A DNA stretch of 64,000 nucleotides from Martelella mediterranea (GCA_003001975.1 PVUG01000004.1:124001-188000), one strand, 5' to 3'; counted from the first letter of the stretch, positions 45,374-55,455 are shown. The notes: a model not told the origin generated them from the sequence alone. Numbers and translations are program-made.

Positions 45374-46765
45374 ATGACTGATACCCGCACAGAAACCGAC
45401 ACTTTCGGCCCGATCGAAGTGGCCGCCGACCGTTACTGGGGCGCGCAGGCCCAGCGCTCGCTCGGCAATTTCAAGATCGGCTGGGAAAAGCAGCCGCTTT
45501 CCGTGGTCCGCGCGCTCGGCATCGTCAAGCAGGCGGCGGCAAAGGCCAATATGGCGCTTGATCGGCTTTCGCCCGAAATCGGCAATGCGATCGTTGATGC
45601 CGCGCAGGAAGTGATCGACGGCAAACTTGATGATCATTTTCCGCTGGTCGTCTGGCAGACCGGTTCGGGCACGCAGTCGAACATGAACGCCAATGAAGTG
45701 ATCTCCAACCGCGCCATTGAAATGCTCGGCGGCGAGATGGGCTCGAAAAAGCCCGTCCACCCCAATGATCACTGCAATATGAGCCAGTCGTCCAACGACA
45801 CCTATCCGACGGCCATGCACATCGCCTGCGCCGAGCAGATCGTGCACCACCTGCTGCCGAACCTGAAACACCTGCAGGAAGCGCTTGCCGCCAAGCAGCA
45901 GGAATTCGCCGACATCATCAAGATCGGCCGCACCCATACCCAGGATGCAACGCCGCTGACGCTCGGCCAGGAGTTTTCCGGCTACACCGCACAGGTCGCC
46001 TCCGCGATCGCCCGCCTCGAACTGACGCTTCCGGGCCTTTACCAGCTTGCCCAGGGCGGCACCGCCGTCGGCACCGGCCTCAACGCGCCGGTCGGCTTTG
46101 CCGAAAAGGTGGCCGAGGAAGTTGCGGAAATTACCGGCCTGCCCTTTGTCACCGCGTCGAACAAGTTCGAGGTTCTGGCCGCCCATGACGCAATGGTGTT
46201 TGCCCATGGCGCCATCAATGCGGCGGCGATGGCCTGCTTCAAGATCGCCAACGACATCCGTTACCTCGCCTCCGGCCCGCGTTCCGGCCTCGGCGAACTG
46301 GCGCTGCCGGAAAATGAACCCGGCTCCTCGATCATGCCCGGCAAGGTCAATCCGACCCAGAACGAGGCGATGACCCAGGTCTGCGCCCATATCGCCGGCA
46401 ATCAGGCAGCGATCGGCTTTGCCGGCAGCCAGGGCCAGTTCGAGCTCAACGTCTACAATCCGATGATGGCCTACAACTTCCTGCAGTCGGTCCAGCTTCT
46501 GGGCGATGCCGCCCGCTCCTTCACCGACAATTGCGTCGTCGGCATCAAGGCACGGGAAGACAACATCAAGGCCGGCGTCGAACGCTCGCTGATGCTGGTG
46601 ACCGCGCTTGCGCCGAAGATCGGCTACGACAACGCCGCCAAAATCGCCAAGACCGCGCACAAGAACAACACCACGCTGCGCGAGGAAGCGCTGGCGACGG
46701 GTCTTGTGAGCGGCGAGGAATATGACGAGATCGTCCGTCCGGAACTGATGATTTCGCCGAAGTGA
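45374..46765 (+). CDS. fumC: Class II fumarate hydratase
   Basis: A 463-residue iron-independent fumarase of the TCA cycle. Signatures are [57 protein letters not shown] and the superfamily motif [22 protein letters not shown] precedes the ATG. A terminator at 46793-46820 separates it from the convergent LysE gene. Being iron-independent, it may maintain the cycle under the iron or oxidative stress that also engages suf; that is inference. Confidence 0.97.
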   Translation: MTDTRTETDTFGPIEVAADRYWGAQAQRSLGNFKIGWEKQPLSVVRALGIVKQAAAKANMALDRLSPEIGNAIVDAAQEVIDGKLDDHFPLVVWQTGSGTQSNMNANEVISNRAIEMLGGEMGSKKPVHPNDHCNMSQSSNDTYPTAMHIACAEQIVHHLLPNLKHLQEALAAKQQEFADIIKIGRTHTQDATPLTLGQEFSGYTAQVASAIARLELTLPGLYQLAQGGTAVGTGLNAPVGFAEKVAEEVAEITGLPFVTASNKFEVLAAHDAMVFAHGAINAAAMACFKIANDIRYLASGPRSGLGELALPENEPGSSIMPGKVNPTQNEAMTQVCAHIAGNQAAIGFAGSQGQFELNVYNPMMAYNFLQSVQLLGDAARSFTDNCVVGIKAREDNIKAGVERSLMLVTALAPKIGYDNAAKIAKTAHKNNTTLREEALATGLVSGEEYDEIVRPELMISPK

Positions 46766-46792
46766 CATTTCGACTTCGAAGATAAAATGCTG

Positions 46793-46820
46793 AAACCCGG
46801 GCTCCTGCAGTCCGGGTTTT
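46793..46820. terminator. Terminator between fumC and the LysE gene
   Basis: AAACCCGG and CCGGGTTTT pair across a 12-base loop; it can work in both directions between convergent genes ending at 46765 and 46827. Confidence 0.85.
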
Positions 46821-46826
46821 CTCATG

Positions 46827-47444
46827 TCAGGCGAAGGCCGACGAGATCGCGACCATGCCGAAGCCGATCAGAATACCGCCGGAAATGCGTGCGACCCAGC
46901 GGGCAAATTCCTTCGGCAGGCGATGACGAATGGCGGCGACCAGACCGCTCAGGAAAATCCACCACAACAGCGAGCCGGTAAAAACCCCGGCAACGACAAT
47001 CGCCGGCGCAATACCGCCGCCGGCATCGGCAAGGCCGAAACCGGCGAAGATGGCGACGAAGGATAATAGCGTCACCGGATTGGCGATGGTCAGCACGTAG
47101 GTCATCGCGGTCGTTTTGAGAAGGTCGCCGGCCCCGGCGGTTTCCGCCGCAGGCTTCGCACCCGTCTGCCGCATTTCCCGCCAGCCGAGAAAAATCAGGA
47201 ATACGCCGCCGCCAATCGCCATCGGCATGGAGATTTTGGCCAGAACGGCTGAAAACGCGGCAAAGCCAAGCGCTGCCAGCGCTCCGTATGAGGCATCGGC
47301 CAGCGCTGTGCCAAGCCCACCGGAAACGCCGACCCAGAACCCGCGCGTCAGGGCACGGTTTATGCAAAGCGCCCCGATCGGTCCAACCGGAGCGGCAATA
47401 GCGAGGCCAAGCAGCACCGCCTTCAAGAACAGCACGATCAGCAT
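46827..47444 (-). CDS. LysE family translocator
   Basis: A 205-residue membrane protein with about six helices. The N-terminal LLGLAIAAPVGPIGALCINRALTRGFWVGVSGGLGTALADASYG is the conserved LysE/RhtB block (APVGP-GAL plus G-GLGTALAD). Members export amino acids or related small molecules. The substrate is not predictable. The ATG at 47444 has GGTGA upstream. It faces fumC, and the divergent AT-rich region with the sialidase-like gene is behind it. Confidence 0.9.
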   Translation of the reverse strand: MLIVLFLKAVLLGLAIAAPVGPIGALCINRALTRGFWVGVSGGLGTALADASYGALAALGFAAFSAVLAKISMPMAIGGGVFLIFLGWREMRQTGAKPAAETAGAGDLLKTTAMTYVLTIANPVTLLSFVAIFAGFGLADAGGGIAPAIVVAGVFTGSLLWWIFLSGLVAAIRHRLPKEFARWVARISGGILIGFGMVAISSAFA

Positions 47445-47579
47445 CGCCTTTCACCTCATCCGTCACATTCCGATCACCGGCGACACTATCAGAAATCGCA
47501 GCCGAAGACAGGGAGATCACGCGCCACAACGCGGCCGGCGAACGCATCCCGCAGTGCCGCCATTCCGCACCCACTGACG

Positions 47580-47730
47580 GCGCTGATACACCGCTGTGGT
47601 TCCAAATTTCAATTCGCCTTAAACAAATTAAATCAAAATACATGTATAAAATAAGTCAAAACAAGCTTTATTAATCTTAATATTCAATTTATACATATAT
47701 ATCCGAAATTTATACTACAGGTAAATCGTC
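47580..47730. promoter_or_regulatory. AT-rich leader before the sialidase-like gene
   Basis: About 150 bases of strongly AT-rich DNA, with TATA- and TTAA-rich stretches such as TTATACATATATATCC, in an otherwise GC-rich window. It lies immediately before the ATG at 47731, where the ribosome-binding site (ACAGGTAAATCGTC) is only moderate. It may be the promoter of that gene and a target for a silencer such as MucR/Ros. Confidence 0.6.
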
Positions 47731-49266
47731 ATGGGGAACGATACAAAAGTAATATTCGTTGAGGGGGAAAGCGATGCGTTCTGGAAATCCAGAAATCGCG
47801 GCAGCAACATTTCGTTTCTCGGTGAAAATCTGTTTGTGTCCTGGTCACACAGCATAGCCGGCGGCGACTATTCCGCCATCTACGCATCTTCGACGGACCC
47901 TGCGGATTATGTCTGGCGGCCGCTGACGAGGATTGCGGACAATGGTGAAGACGGCACCATTCCCAATTGCCCCGCCACAAACCCGGCATTTCACAGCGAC
48001 GACGGCAAAATGCTGCTGTTCTGGCAGATGACCAGTGACGGAACCCCGGCCAGTTCCCAGCTTCGCATGCGCAGCGGAAGCGTCTCCAACCAGTTCGAGA
48101 GCGTTCATTCGGTGCGATGGAAAACGCCCGTCGATGGCGAGCCTGTGACCGCGACGGTCAGCAGCGATGATTTTCTCGCGGCCATGACAATCCTCTGCCC
48201 CAATGCCTGGCCGCTTTTGAACGTGACGTTCGAGCCGCGCAAGAGTTTCGAAATGGCACCGTCATTCAGCGCCGAAAACGGGCGAAACCTCAGCGCGCCG
48301 GATATCGATACCGACGCTGTCGACGCGATCATCGACAGTCTGATCACGGAGATCAGGGACTTCGACAACACCTATCTCAAGGATGTGAAGCACCAGTTGT
48401 CGGAGGACCATCCGGACATCGCCCCGATCCTGGACCGATTGCGCAGATTTTCAGATATTGCCCGGTTCTTCGATGCATTTCAGGCGCATCTGCGGCGAAA
48501 CACGCTCATCGTGTTTCTCTATACGGTCTACGACACCTACACCATGGTCGTGATGCGGCTGACGGTGTTCAACATGTTCAGTCCAGATCGCTATGAACGG
48601 GGCTGGCGGACCCGGAGCCAGCCGCAGAAAATCCGCCTGAAAGACGGGGCCGAGCGTCTGCTGCTTCCGGTCCATTCCGACGCGATCGGCCTTTCGGTCG
48701 TGTTTTATTCGGATGATAACGGGGTGAGCTGGGACTATGCGCAAACGCCGATCCCCGGCCGCGGCACCATCGAGCCGTGCATCGTTCAGCGTCCGTCAGG
48801 CAAGCTGACCGCCTTTCTCAGAACCAAAGCACCGGACCTCTACCTCAACCGGGTGGCCGTCAGCGAATCCTGCGATTACGGGCTCACATGGTCTCCTGCC
48901 GTGCCGGTTCTCAACCCCGAGATCAAAAACCATGACGCCGGTCTTGCGGCGCTGTCGCTGAAACATTCGCGCTTCGACCCGTCGCTGGGGGCCTTCGCCG
49001 TCGTCTACACGCCCGATGAGGACGGCCGGAGCCTTCATCTCAGTGTGGGCTTTTTCGGCACCTCATCGGAGCGCAACAACATGCCGCTGACCTGGCTTGA
49101 ACCCGTATGCCTCGAACAGGCGGCGAGCGGCTGCCGGATCGAGGCCCCGTCAATCACGGAGGGGATCGACGGAACGCTCTACATCTCCTGCAGCTACACA
49201 ATCCCGGAGGAGAACGGCGCTTGCGAGAAAATCTGCGTGATACAATATGACGGCCTCAAAGGCTGA
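47731..49266 (+). CDS. Sialidase-like (BNR/Asp-box) protein
   Basis: A 511-residue protein with a sialidase-type propeller. Two Asp-boxes are seen (SxDxGxxW): SDDNGVSW at 327-334 and SCDYGLTW at 380-387. The blocks NPAFHSDDGKMLLFW and EPCIVQRPSGKLTAFLRT resemble exo-sialidase family strands, including the arginine of the active site. A helical insertion (about 190-256, DAVDAIIDSLITEIRDFDN and onward) interrupts the propeller and is unusual. No signal peptide is found. The gene is alone, behind AT-rich DNA and without partners for sialic acid use, so it looks acquired. The substrate is unknown. Confidence 0.72.
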   Translation: MGNDTKVIFVEGESDAFWKSRNRGSNISFLGENLFVSWSHSIAGGDYSAIYASSTDPADYVWRPLTRIADNGEDGTIPNCPATNPAFHSDDGKMLLFWQMTSDGTPASSQLRMRSGSVSNQFESVHSVRWKTPVDGEPVTATVSSDDFLAAMTILCPNAWPLLNVTFEPRKSFEMAPSFSAENGRNLSAPDIDTDAVDAIIDSLITEIRDFDNTYLKDVKHQLSEDHPDIAPILDRLRRFSDIARFFDAFQAHLRRNTLIVFLYTVYDTYTMVVMRLTVFNMFSPDRYERGWRTRSQPQKIRLKDGAERLLLPVHSDAIGLSVVFYSDDNGVSWDYAQTPIPGRGTIEPCIVQRPSGKLTAFLRTKAPDLYLNRVAVSESCDYGLTWSPAVPVLNPEIKNHDAGLAALSLKHSRFDPSLGAFAVVYTPDEDGRSLHLSVGFFGTSSERNNMPLTWLEPVCLEQAASGCRIEAPSITEGIDGTLYISCSYTIPEENGACEKICVIQYDGLKG

Positions 49267-49270
49267 GGCC
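49252..49270. terminator. Hairpin between the sialidase-like gene and sufA
   Basis: GGCCTCA and TGAGGCC make a perfect 7-base stem around AAGGC, overlapping the 3' end of the sialidase-like gene. The 12-base spacer leaves no other terminator for the two convergent genes. There is no T-run. Confidence 0.45.
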
Positions 49271-49278
49271 GCCTGCCG

Positions 49279-49671
49279 TCAATGCGCCGCGGTTTCGCGG
49301 GCCTTGGCCAGTTCGGCAAGGTCTGCGGCTTGCAGTTCGACGGATTCGCCGCAGCCGCAGGCCGATGTCTCGTTCGGGTTCTTGAAGACGAAACCGGTCC
49401 TGAGCTTGGTGACCTCGAAATCCATGACCGTGCCGAGCAGATAGAGCGAGGCGGCGGGATCGACCCAGACCGTCGCGCCATTCAGTTCGACATGGTCGTC
49501 CTTGTCAGCGACATTATCGGCGGTGACCAAGTCCACGGTGTATTCCATGCCCGCGCAGCCGCCCTTCTTGATCGCAACACGAATGCCGCGCGCGTCCGGT
49601 CCGGAATTGGCGATGATCTCGTTGACACGGTTTGCTGCTGCTTCAGTCAGCGTGATGACTTGAAAGCCCAT
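49279..49671 (-). CDS. sufA: SufA/IscA-type iron-sulfur carrier
   Basis: A 130-residue A-type carrier that accepts iron-sulfur clusters from SufBCD and passes them to apoproteins. The three conserved cysteines are in KKGGCAGMEY and ACGCGESVE. Start at MGFQVITLT (49671), with GGAG 7 bases upstream. Last gene of the suf operon. Confidence 0.93.
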   Translation of the reverse strand: MGFQVITLTEAAANRVNEIIANSGPDARGIRVAIKKGGCAGMEYTVDLVTADNVADKDDHVELNGATVWVDPAASLYLLGTVMDFEVTKLRTGFVFKNPNETSACGCGESVELQAADLAELAKARETAAH

Positions 49672-49743
49672 TTCATTCTCCATCAACATCCGGGTTAAAG
49701 GCCCGGCGTTCGAAGTCTATTGCATCAGGACGCTTAGCCGCCG

Positions 49744-50115
49744 TCAATACCAGCCGACGGCGATCTTTGCTTCTTCGGACATCCGGTCCGGCGTCCACGG
49801 CGGATCGAATGTCATTTCAACCTCGACACCGGAAACCCCCTCGACCGTGCTGACCGCATTTTCCACCCAGGCCGGCATTTCGCCTGCCACAGGGCAACCC
49901 GGCGCCGTCAGCGTCATGTCGATCCGCACCATCCGGTCGTCATCGACATCGATCCTGTAGATCAGGCCGAGTTCGAAGATATCGGCCGGAATTTCCGGGT
50001 CGTAAACCGTCTTCAGCGCAGAAATGATATCATCGGAGAGCCGCGCAAGCTCCTCGGGAGGAATGGAGGAACCGGTCTCGGCCGATGCCGTTTTTGCGTT
50101 TTCTTCAACACTCAT
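49744..50115 (-). CDS. sufT: SufT/MIP18-like (DUF59) protein
   Basis: A 123-residue protein of the DUF59 family, which helps mature iron-sulfur proteins. The signature is KTVYDPEIPADIFELGLIY, TLTAPGCPVAGEMP with the key cysteine, and DPPWTPDRMSEEAK. The ATG at 50115 has GGAG 6 bases upstream. It lies between sufS and sufA, the usual alphaproteobacterial order. Confidence 0.94.
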   Translation of the reverse strand: MSVEENAKTASAETGSSIPPEELARLSDDIISALKTVYDPEIPADIFELGLIYRIDVDDDRMVRIDMTLTAPGCPVAGEMPAWVENAVSTVEGVSGVEVEMTFDPPWTPDRMSEEAKIAVGWY

Positions 50116-50130
50116 GCCATTCTCCTAGGC

Positions 50131-51369
50131 TCAGGCAAAGAAGGTTCGCGCGTAATCGAGCGCCTCAACCAGGGCATCCACTTCCGCACGCGTATTGTAA
50201 AGGCCGAACGAGGCCCGGCAGGTCGATGTCACGCCGAACCGGGTCAAAAGCGGCTGCGCGCAATGGGTGCCCGCGCGCACCGCAACACCGCGACGGTCGA
50301 TGATCGTCGAAATATCGTGGGCATGCACGCCTTCGATGGCGAAGGAAAAGATGCTGCCCTTTCTTTCCGCATTGCCGATCACCCTCAGCGCATTCACATG
50401 CGAAAGCTGCTCGCGCGCATAGGCCGTCAGATCCGCCTCGTGCGCGGCAATCGCCGCACGGCCGATGCCTTGCATATAGTCAAGGGCAACGCCCAATCCA
50501 ATAGCCTGCACGATTGGCGGCGTTCCCGCCTCGAAGCGATGCGGCGGTTCGGCATAGGTGACGCGATCCTCGAAAACGTCGGAGATCATCTCGCCGCCGC
50601 CCTGGAACGGGCGCATCTCCGAAAGCCGGTCGAACGTGCCGTAAAGCACGCCGATGCCCGAGGGACCATAGAGCTTGTGGCCGGTCATCACATACCAGTC
50701 GCAGCCGATATCGCGCACATCGACCGGCAGATGGACAGCGCCCTGCGAACCGTCGACCAGCACCGGAATGTCGCGCTCATGGGCAATCCGGGTCACTTCC
50801 TTGACATCGACAATGGTGCCGAGCGCATTCGACATCTGGGTGATGGCGACCAGTTTGGTGCGCTCGGTCAGGCATTTTTCGAAGTCTTCGAGGTGGAATT
50901 CGCCATCCTCGTCCACCGGCGCCCAGACCAGTTTCACGCCCTTGCGTTCGCGCAGGAAATGCCAGGGCACGATGTTGGAATGGTGCTCCATGATCGAGAT
51001 GACGATCTCGTCGCCTTCGCCGAGATTTTCCATCGCCCAGCCGTAAGCCACGGTGTTGATGGCTTCGGTGGTGTTGCGGGTGAAGACGATCTCGTTGACC
51101 GAACCGGCATTGAGGAAGGCGCGCACCTTTTCGCGCGCGGCCTCATAGGCATCGGTTGCCGCGTTTGACAGAAAATGCAGGCCCCGGTGCACATTGGCGT
51201 ATTCATGCGCATAGGCGTTGGCAACCGTGTCGATGACGACCTGCGGCTTTTGCGCCGACGCGCCGTTGTCGAGATAGACAAGCGGTTTTCCGTCATGAAC
51301 CGTGCGCGACAGGATCGGAAAATCCTGCCTGATCTTTTCGACGTCGTAACCTGTAACCTGAGCATCCAT
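50131..51369 (-). CDS. sufS: Cysteine desulfurase SufS
   Basis: A 412-residue PLP enzyme (group II) that takes sulfur from cysteine for cluster assembly. YLDNGASAQKP at the start, the PLP lysine in TGHKLYGPSGIG, and the catalytic cysteine in RAGTHCAQPLL are visible. The start at 51369 (MDAQVTGYDVEK) has GGAG 9 bases upstream. No SufE gene is adjacent. A second cysteine desulfurase, of the NifS/IscS group, begins the same operon. Confidence 0.95.
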   Translation of the reverse strand: MDAQVTGYDVEKIRQDFPILSRTVHDGKPLVYLDNGASAQKPQVVIDTVANAYAHEYANVHRGLHFLSNAATDAYEAAREKVRAFLNAGSVNEIVFTRNTTEAINTVAYGWAMENLGEGDEIVISIMEHHSNIVPWHFLRERKGVKLVWAPVDEDGEFHLEDFEKCLTERTKLVAITQMSNALGTIVDVKEVTRIAHERDIPVLVDGSQGAVHLPVDVRDIGCDWYVMTGHKLYGPSGIGVLYGTFDRLSEMRPFQGGGEMISDVFEDRVTYAEPPHRFEAGTPPIVQAIGLGVALDYMQGIGRAAIAAHEADLTAYAREQLSHVNALRVIGNAERKGSIFSFAIEGVHAHDISTIIDRRGVAVRAGTHCAQPLLTRFGVTSTCRASFGLYNTRAEVDALVEALDYARTFFA

Positions 51370-51473
51370 TGCCCTGAACTCCGTCTGTGGCCTCCGGTCG
51401 TCGGAAGCCGTGAACGCCACCCGGGCTGGCGGGCGGAAAATTGCCGCGGGAAGGCGCAAAGAGCGCCTGCCGC

Positions 51474-52745
51474 CTATTCGTGCCGGTCGAGCCAGTCGGT
51501 GATGATCGCCTCGACGGCCTCGGAGAGCTGCTCGTTGTCGAGTTCCTCGACAACTTCGGCAACAAATGCGTTGATCAGCAGGCCCTCGGCCACCTTACGC
51601 GGAATGCCGCGCGCCATCAGGTAATAAAGATGGTTCGGATCGATATCCGTGACCGTCGCGCCATGACCGCACTGAACGTCGTCGGCGAAGATTTCAAGCT
51701 CGGGCTTGGCCGAGAACGTACCGAAATCGCTCATCAGCAGCGTGTTGCAGCTCATCTTGGCATCGGTTTTCTGGGCGTCCTGAGCAACCCGGATCAGCCC
51801 CTGGAACACGCCGCGCGCCTTGTCGAACACGACATTGCGAACGACTTCCGTTGACGTCGTGTTCGGCACGTTATGACCGAGATCGAAGGTGATGTCGGTG
51901 TGCGTTTCGCCGCCCAGAAGGTTGACGCCACGCAGGGTCAGGTCCGCGCCCTCGCCGTTTACCGTGCAGTCGATTTCGTGGCGCACCAGCTTGCCGCCGG
52001 CATTGACGATCAGAAGCTTCAGCCGGGCGTTTTCGCCAAGTTCGATCCTGAGCTTGCCGAGATGGGAATCTTCCGCGCCCTGCTGCTGCATGACGACATA
52101 GGTGATTTCCGCATCCTTGCCGAGCGACAGCGACGTCAGCGAACTGACCAGCGCGGCATCGCCCTGCGGCGCGACATGGCGCTCGACCAGCATGCCGGAG
52201 ACGCCCTCGCCCACATCGATGCGATTGCGGTTATGCACCTGGCCGCCGTCGTGAACCGACTGTATTTCCAGCGGTTCGGCAAGCGTCGTCCCATCGGCGA
52301 TATCGAGAATATAGCCGTCACTCATCAAGGCGCCGTTGATGCGCCCGATGGCGTCATCCTTGTGCGCCAGTTCAAGCCGCACGGCGGTATCGCCGTTTGC
52401 AAGCGCATCGGCGGTATTGCCGCCGGAAACGCCGTCGATTGCCGGGATATGGCTTGCGCGGCCCTGCACCAGCGGCAAAACCGCACTGCCCGGCAGAAGC
52501 GGGGAAAGCGCGTTGACCGCCTCGCCGCTGCCCTCGGGCACGGTGCGCAGGAGATTGCGCAGATCGGTATAGTGCCAGGATTCAACGCGGCGGGTCGGCA
52601 AGCCGTTTGAGCGCAGTTCGCCGGCCAGCCGGTCGCGCTCGGTGGTCACTTCGGCATTGCCCGGCAGCGAGCCCGCAAGCCGGCCGAAGGAGGCCACCAG
52701 CGCTTCTTCCGCCGCTGTCAGCGTGATCTGTTTTTGCATGTTCAT
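51474..52745 (-). CDS. sufD: SufD scaffold protein
   Basis: A 423-residue partner of SufB and SufC. The N-terminal helical part (RRVESWHYTDLRNLL) and the beta-helix with DVQCGHGATVTDIDPNHLYYLMARGIPRKVAEGLL are diagnostic; that last segment is conserved between SufB and SufD. 18 bases separate it from sufC and 104 bases from sufS. Confidence 0.95.
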   Translation of the reverse strand: MNMQKQITLTAAEEALVASFGRLAGSLPGNAEVTTERDRLAGELRSNGLPTRRVESWHYTDLRNLLRTVPEGSGEAVNALSPLLPGSAVLPLVQGRASHIPAIDGVSGGNTADALANGDTAVRLELAHKDDAIGRINGALMSDGYILDIADGTTLAEPLEIQSVHDGGQVHNRNRIDVGEGVSGMLVERHVAPQGDAALVSSLTSLSLGKDAEITYVVMQQQGAEDSHLGKLRIELGENARLKLLIVNAGGKLVRHEIDCTVNGEGADLTLRGVNLLGGETHTDITFDLGHNVPNTTSTEVVRNVVFDKARGVFQGLIRVAQDAQKTDAKMSCNTLLMSDFGTFSAKPELEIFADDVQCGHGATVTDIDPNHLYYLMARGIPRKVAEGLLINAFVAEVVEELDNEQLSEAVEAIITDWLDRHE

Positions 52746-52763
52746 CGCGTCCGTCTCCCGGCC

Positions 52764-53519
52764 TCAGGCCGCTTCGCCGATGATATCGGCGTAGCCGTTG
52801 GCCTCCAGCTCATGCGCCAGTTCCTTGCCGCCGGTCTTGATGATCTGGCCCTTGTAGAGCACGTGGACCGTATCCGGCACGATATAGTCGAGCAGGCGCT
52901 GGTAGTGGGTGATGACCATCACCGAACGATCCGGCGCGCGCAGCGCGTTGACGCCATCGGCAACGATCTTCAGCGCGTCGATATCAAGCCCTGAATCGGT
53001 CTCGTCCATGACGCAGAGCTTTGGTTCCAGAAGCGCCATCTGCAGGATTTCCGCGCGCTTCTTCTCGCCGCCGGAAAAGCCGACATTGAGCGGCCGTTTC
53101 AGCATCTCGTAGTCGATCTTCAGCTCGGCGGAAGCTTCCTTGACCTTGCGCATGAAGTCCGGAGTGGAAAGCTCGCCCTCGCCGCGCGCCTTGCGCTGCT
53201 CGTTGATCGCCACCTTCAGGAACTGCATGGTGGCCACACCGGGAATTTCCACCGGATACTGGAAGGCCAGGAACACGCCTTTGGCGGCACGCTCTGCGGC
53301 GTCAAGTTCCAGAATGTTCTCGCCGTTATAGATGATCTCGCCTTCGGTCACCTCATAATCCTCGCGGCCGGCAAGGATATAGGAAAGCGTCGACTTGCCG
53401 GAGCCGTTCGGCCCCATGATCGCGGCTACTTCACCATCCTGGATCGTCAGGTTCAGCCCCTTGATGATCTCCGTGCCATCCTCGGCAATGCGTGCGTGCA
53501 GGTTCTTGATTTCAAGCAT
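52764..53519 (-). CDS. sufC: SufC ATPase
   Basis: A 251-residue ABC-type ATPase that drives the SufBCD scaffold. Walker A is GPNGSGKST; the signature is FSGGEKKRAEILQ; Walker B is LCVMDETDSGLDID; the switch histidine is in VITHYQRLLDY. The spacing to sufB is large (325 bases) because a repeat element intervenes. Confidence 0.96.
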   Translation of the reverse strand: MLEIKNLHARIAEDGTEIIKGLNLTIQDGEVAAIMGPNGSGKSTLSYILAGREDYEVTEGEIIYNGENILELDAAERAAKGVFLAFQYPVEIPGVATMQFLKVAINEQRKARGEGELSTPDFMRKVKEASAELKIDYEMLKRPLNVGFSGGEKKRAEILQMALLEPKLCVMDETDSGLDIDALKIVADGVNALRAPDRSVMVITHYQRLLDYIVPDTVHVLYKGQIIKTGGKELAHELEANGYADIIGEAA

Positions 53520-53644
53520 TTGTCGTTTCCTTCAGCAGGCGACCGGTTTTGGCGTTTTCGGGCAGGTCCCGAAACAGTAGGCAAAACAGTCGCTGTCAAT
53601 TTCTCTCGGGCGCGGCCGTCACTGCCGCTTGCCCCTTGTTCTGC

Positions 53645-53795
53645 GTCATCCTCGGGCCTGACCCGAGGATCAAAATCACATTTCAGCACGAGAAAACCCC
53701 ATACTGTGTTCGCCCTTGCGCCGTTTTTCCCGATCCGCTCCGCACACTTTCCCGGCACTTGCGGAATGGATCCTCGGGTCAAGCCCGAGGATGAC
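53645..53795. repeat. Dispersed palindromic intergenic element, copy 5, inside the suf operon
   Basis: GTCATCCTCGGGCCTGACCC... (53645-53671) and GATCCTCGGGTCAAGCCCGA... (53769-53795) are inverted copies of one 27-base palindrome, 97 bases apart. It lies in the 325-base gap between sufB and sufC, which otherwise holds nothing recognisable. The CTGACAAA ends seen in other copies are not clear here. Confidence 0.75.
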
Positions 53796-53844
53796 ACGGC
53801 GGGCGGTCAGGCTCAGCGCAAGACGGCCGGCGTTGCCGAACGTG

Positions 53845-55329
53845 CTAGCCCACGGAGCCTTCCAACGAAATCCCGATCAGCTTCTGTGCCTCGACGGCAA
53901 ACTCCATCGGCAGTTCCTGAATGACTTCGCGGACGAAGCCGTTGACGATCAGGGCGATCGCCTCTTCTTCGGGAATGCCGCGCTGCATGCAGTAGAACAG
54001 CTGATCCTCGGAAATCTTCGAGGTTGTCGCCTCGTGCTCGAAGCGGGCCGATGAATTGCCGGCCTCGATGTAGGGCACGGTGTGGGCGCCGCATTTGTCG
54101 CCGATCAGCAGGCTGTCGCACTGGGTGAAGTTGCGCGCGTTTTCCGCCTTGCGGTGGGCTGCGACCTGACCGCGATAGGTATTGTTGGAAAAGCCCGCCG
54201 AAATGCCCTTGGAGATGATCCGGCTCGACGTGTTCTTGCCGAGATGGGTCATCTTGGTGCCCGAGTCGATCTGCTGATGGCCGTTGGAAACGGCAATCGA
54301 GTAGAACTCGCCGCGGGAATTGTCGCCGCGCAGCAGGCAGGAGGGATATTTCCAGGTGATCGCCGAACCGGTCTCGACCTGGGTCCAGGAAATCTTGGAA
54401 TTATCGCCCCGGCAATCGCCGCGCTTGGTGACGAAGTTGTAGATGCCGCCCTTGCCCTCGGCATCGCCGGGGAACCAGTTCTGGACCGTGGAATACTTGA
54501 TCTCGGCATCATCCAGCGCCACCAGTTCGACAACGGCGGCGTGAAGCTGGTTTTCATCGCGCTGCGGCGCGGTGCAGCCTTCCAGATAGGAGACGTAAGC
54601 CCCTTCTTCGGCGATGATCAGCGTGCGCTCGAACTGGCCGGTGTTCTTCTCGTTGATGCGGAAATAGGTCGAAAGCTCCATCGGGCAGCGAACGCCCTTG
54701 GGCACGAAGACGAAGGAGCCATCGGTAAACACCGCCGAATTCAGAGCGGCATAGAAATTGTCAGCGCGCGGCACGACCGAGCCCAGATATTTCTTCACAA
54801 GATCCGGATATTCGCGGATCGCCTCCGAAATCGACATGAAGATCACGCCGGCCTTGGCGAGTTCCTTCTTGAAGGTGGTGACGACCGAGACCGAGTCGAA
54901 CACGGCATCGACGGCAACCCTATTGGACTGGTGCTGCTTGTCTTCGACGCCCGCCAGGATTTCCTGCTCCTGCAGCGGAATACCGAGCTTCTCGTAGGTC
55001 GCCAGCAATTCCGGGTCGACCTCGTCCAGCGTTTTCGGGCCGCTGACCGATTTCGGCGCAGCATAATAGTAGAGGTCGTTGAAATCGATTTTCGGGTAGC
55101 TCACCCGCGCCCAGCTCGGCTCTTCCATATTGAGCCAGCGCTGATAGGCGGCCAGACGCCATTCCAGCATCCAGTCGGGTTCACCCTTCTTGTGGGAAAT
55201 GAAACGTATGATGTCCTCGGACAGGCCCTTGGGCGCCTTGTCCACTTCAATCATCGTTTCGAAACCGTATTTGTACTGATCGACGTCGATCTCGGCAACC
55301 TGATCGACGGTTTCCTTAACGGCAACCAT
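53845..55329 (-). CDS. sufB: SufB scaffold protein
   Basis: A 494-residue protein on which new iron-sulfur clusters are built with SufC and SufD. Diagnostic blocks: [66 protein letters not shown] and [20 protein letters not shown]. The ATG at 55329 has GGAG 7 bases upstream. Confidence 0.97.
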   Translation of the reverse strand: MVAVKETVDQVAEIDVDQYKYGFETMIEVDKAPKGLSEDIIRFISHKKGEPDWMLEWRLAAYQRWLNMEEPSWARVSYPKIDFNDLYYYAAPKSVSGPKTLDEVDPELLATYEKLGIPLQEQEILAGVEDKQHQSNRVAVDAVFDSVSVVTTFKKELAKAGVIFMSISEAIREYPDLVKKYLGSVVPRADNFYAALNSAVFTDGSFVFVPKGVRCPMELSTYFRINEKNTGQFERTLIIAEEGAYVSYLEGCTAPQRDENQLHAAVVELVALDDAEIKYSTVQNWFPGDAEGKGGIYNFVTKRGDCRGDNSKISWTQVETGSAITWKYPSCLLRGDNSRGEFYSIAVSNGHQQIDSGTKMTHLGKNTSSRIISKGISAGFSNNTYRGQVAAHRKAENARNFTQCDSLLIGDKCGAHTVPYIEAGNSSARFEHEATTSKISEDQLFYCMQRGIPEEEAIALIVNGFVREVIQELPMEFAVEAQKLIGISLEGSVG

Positions 55330-55455
55330 ATGTTCACTCCACTCATGACCGGGTTCAAGGCCCGGCGGTTCACGTGTACCAAAGCGGCTATACCGCTTTA
55401 TGTAATCAAAGCTGGCGGGATTTGCACCCCGTCCAGCCTGCGTTTTGTCAATTCT

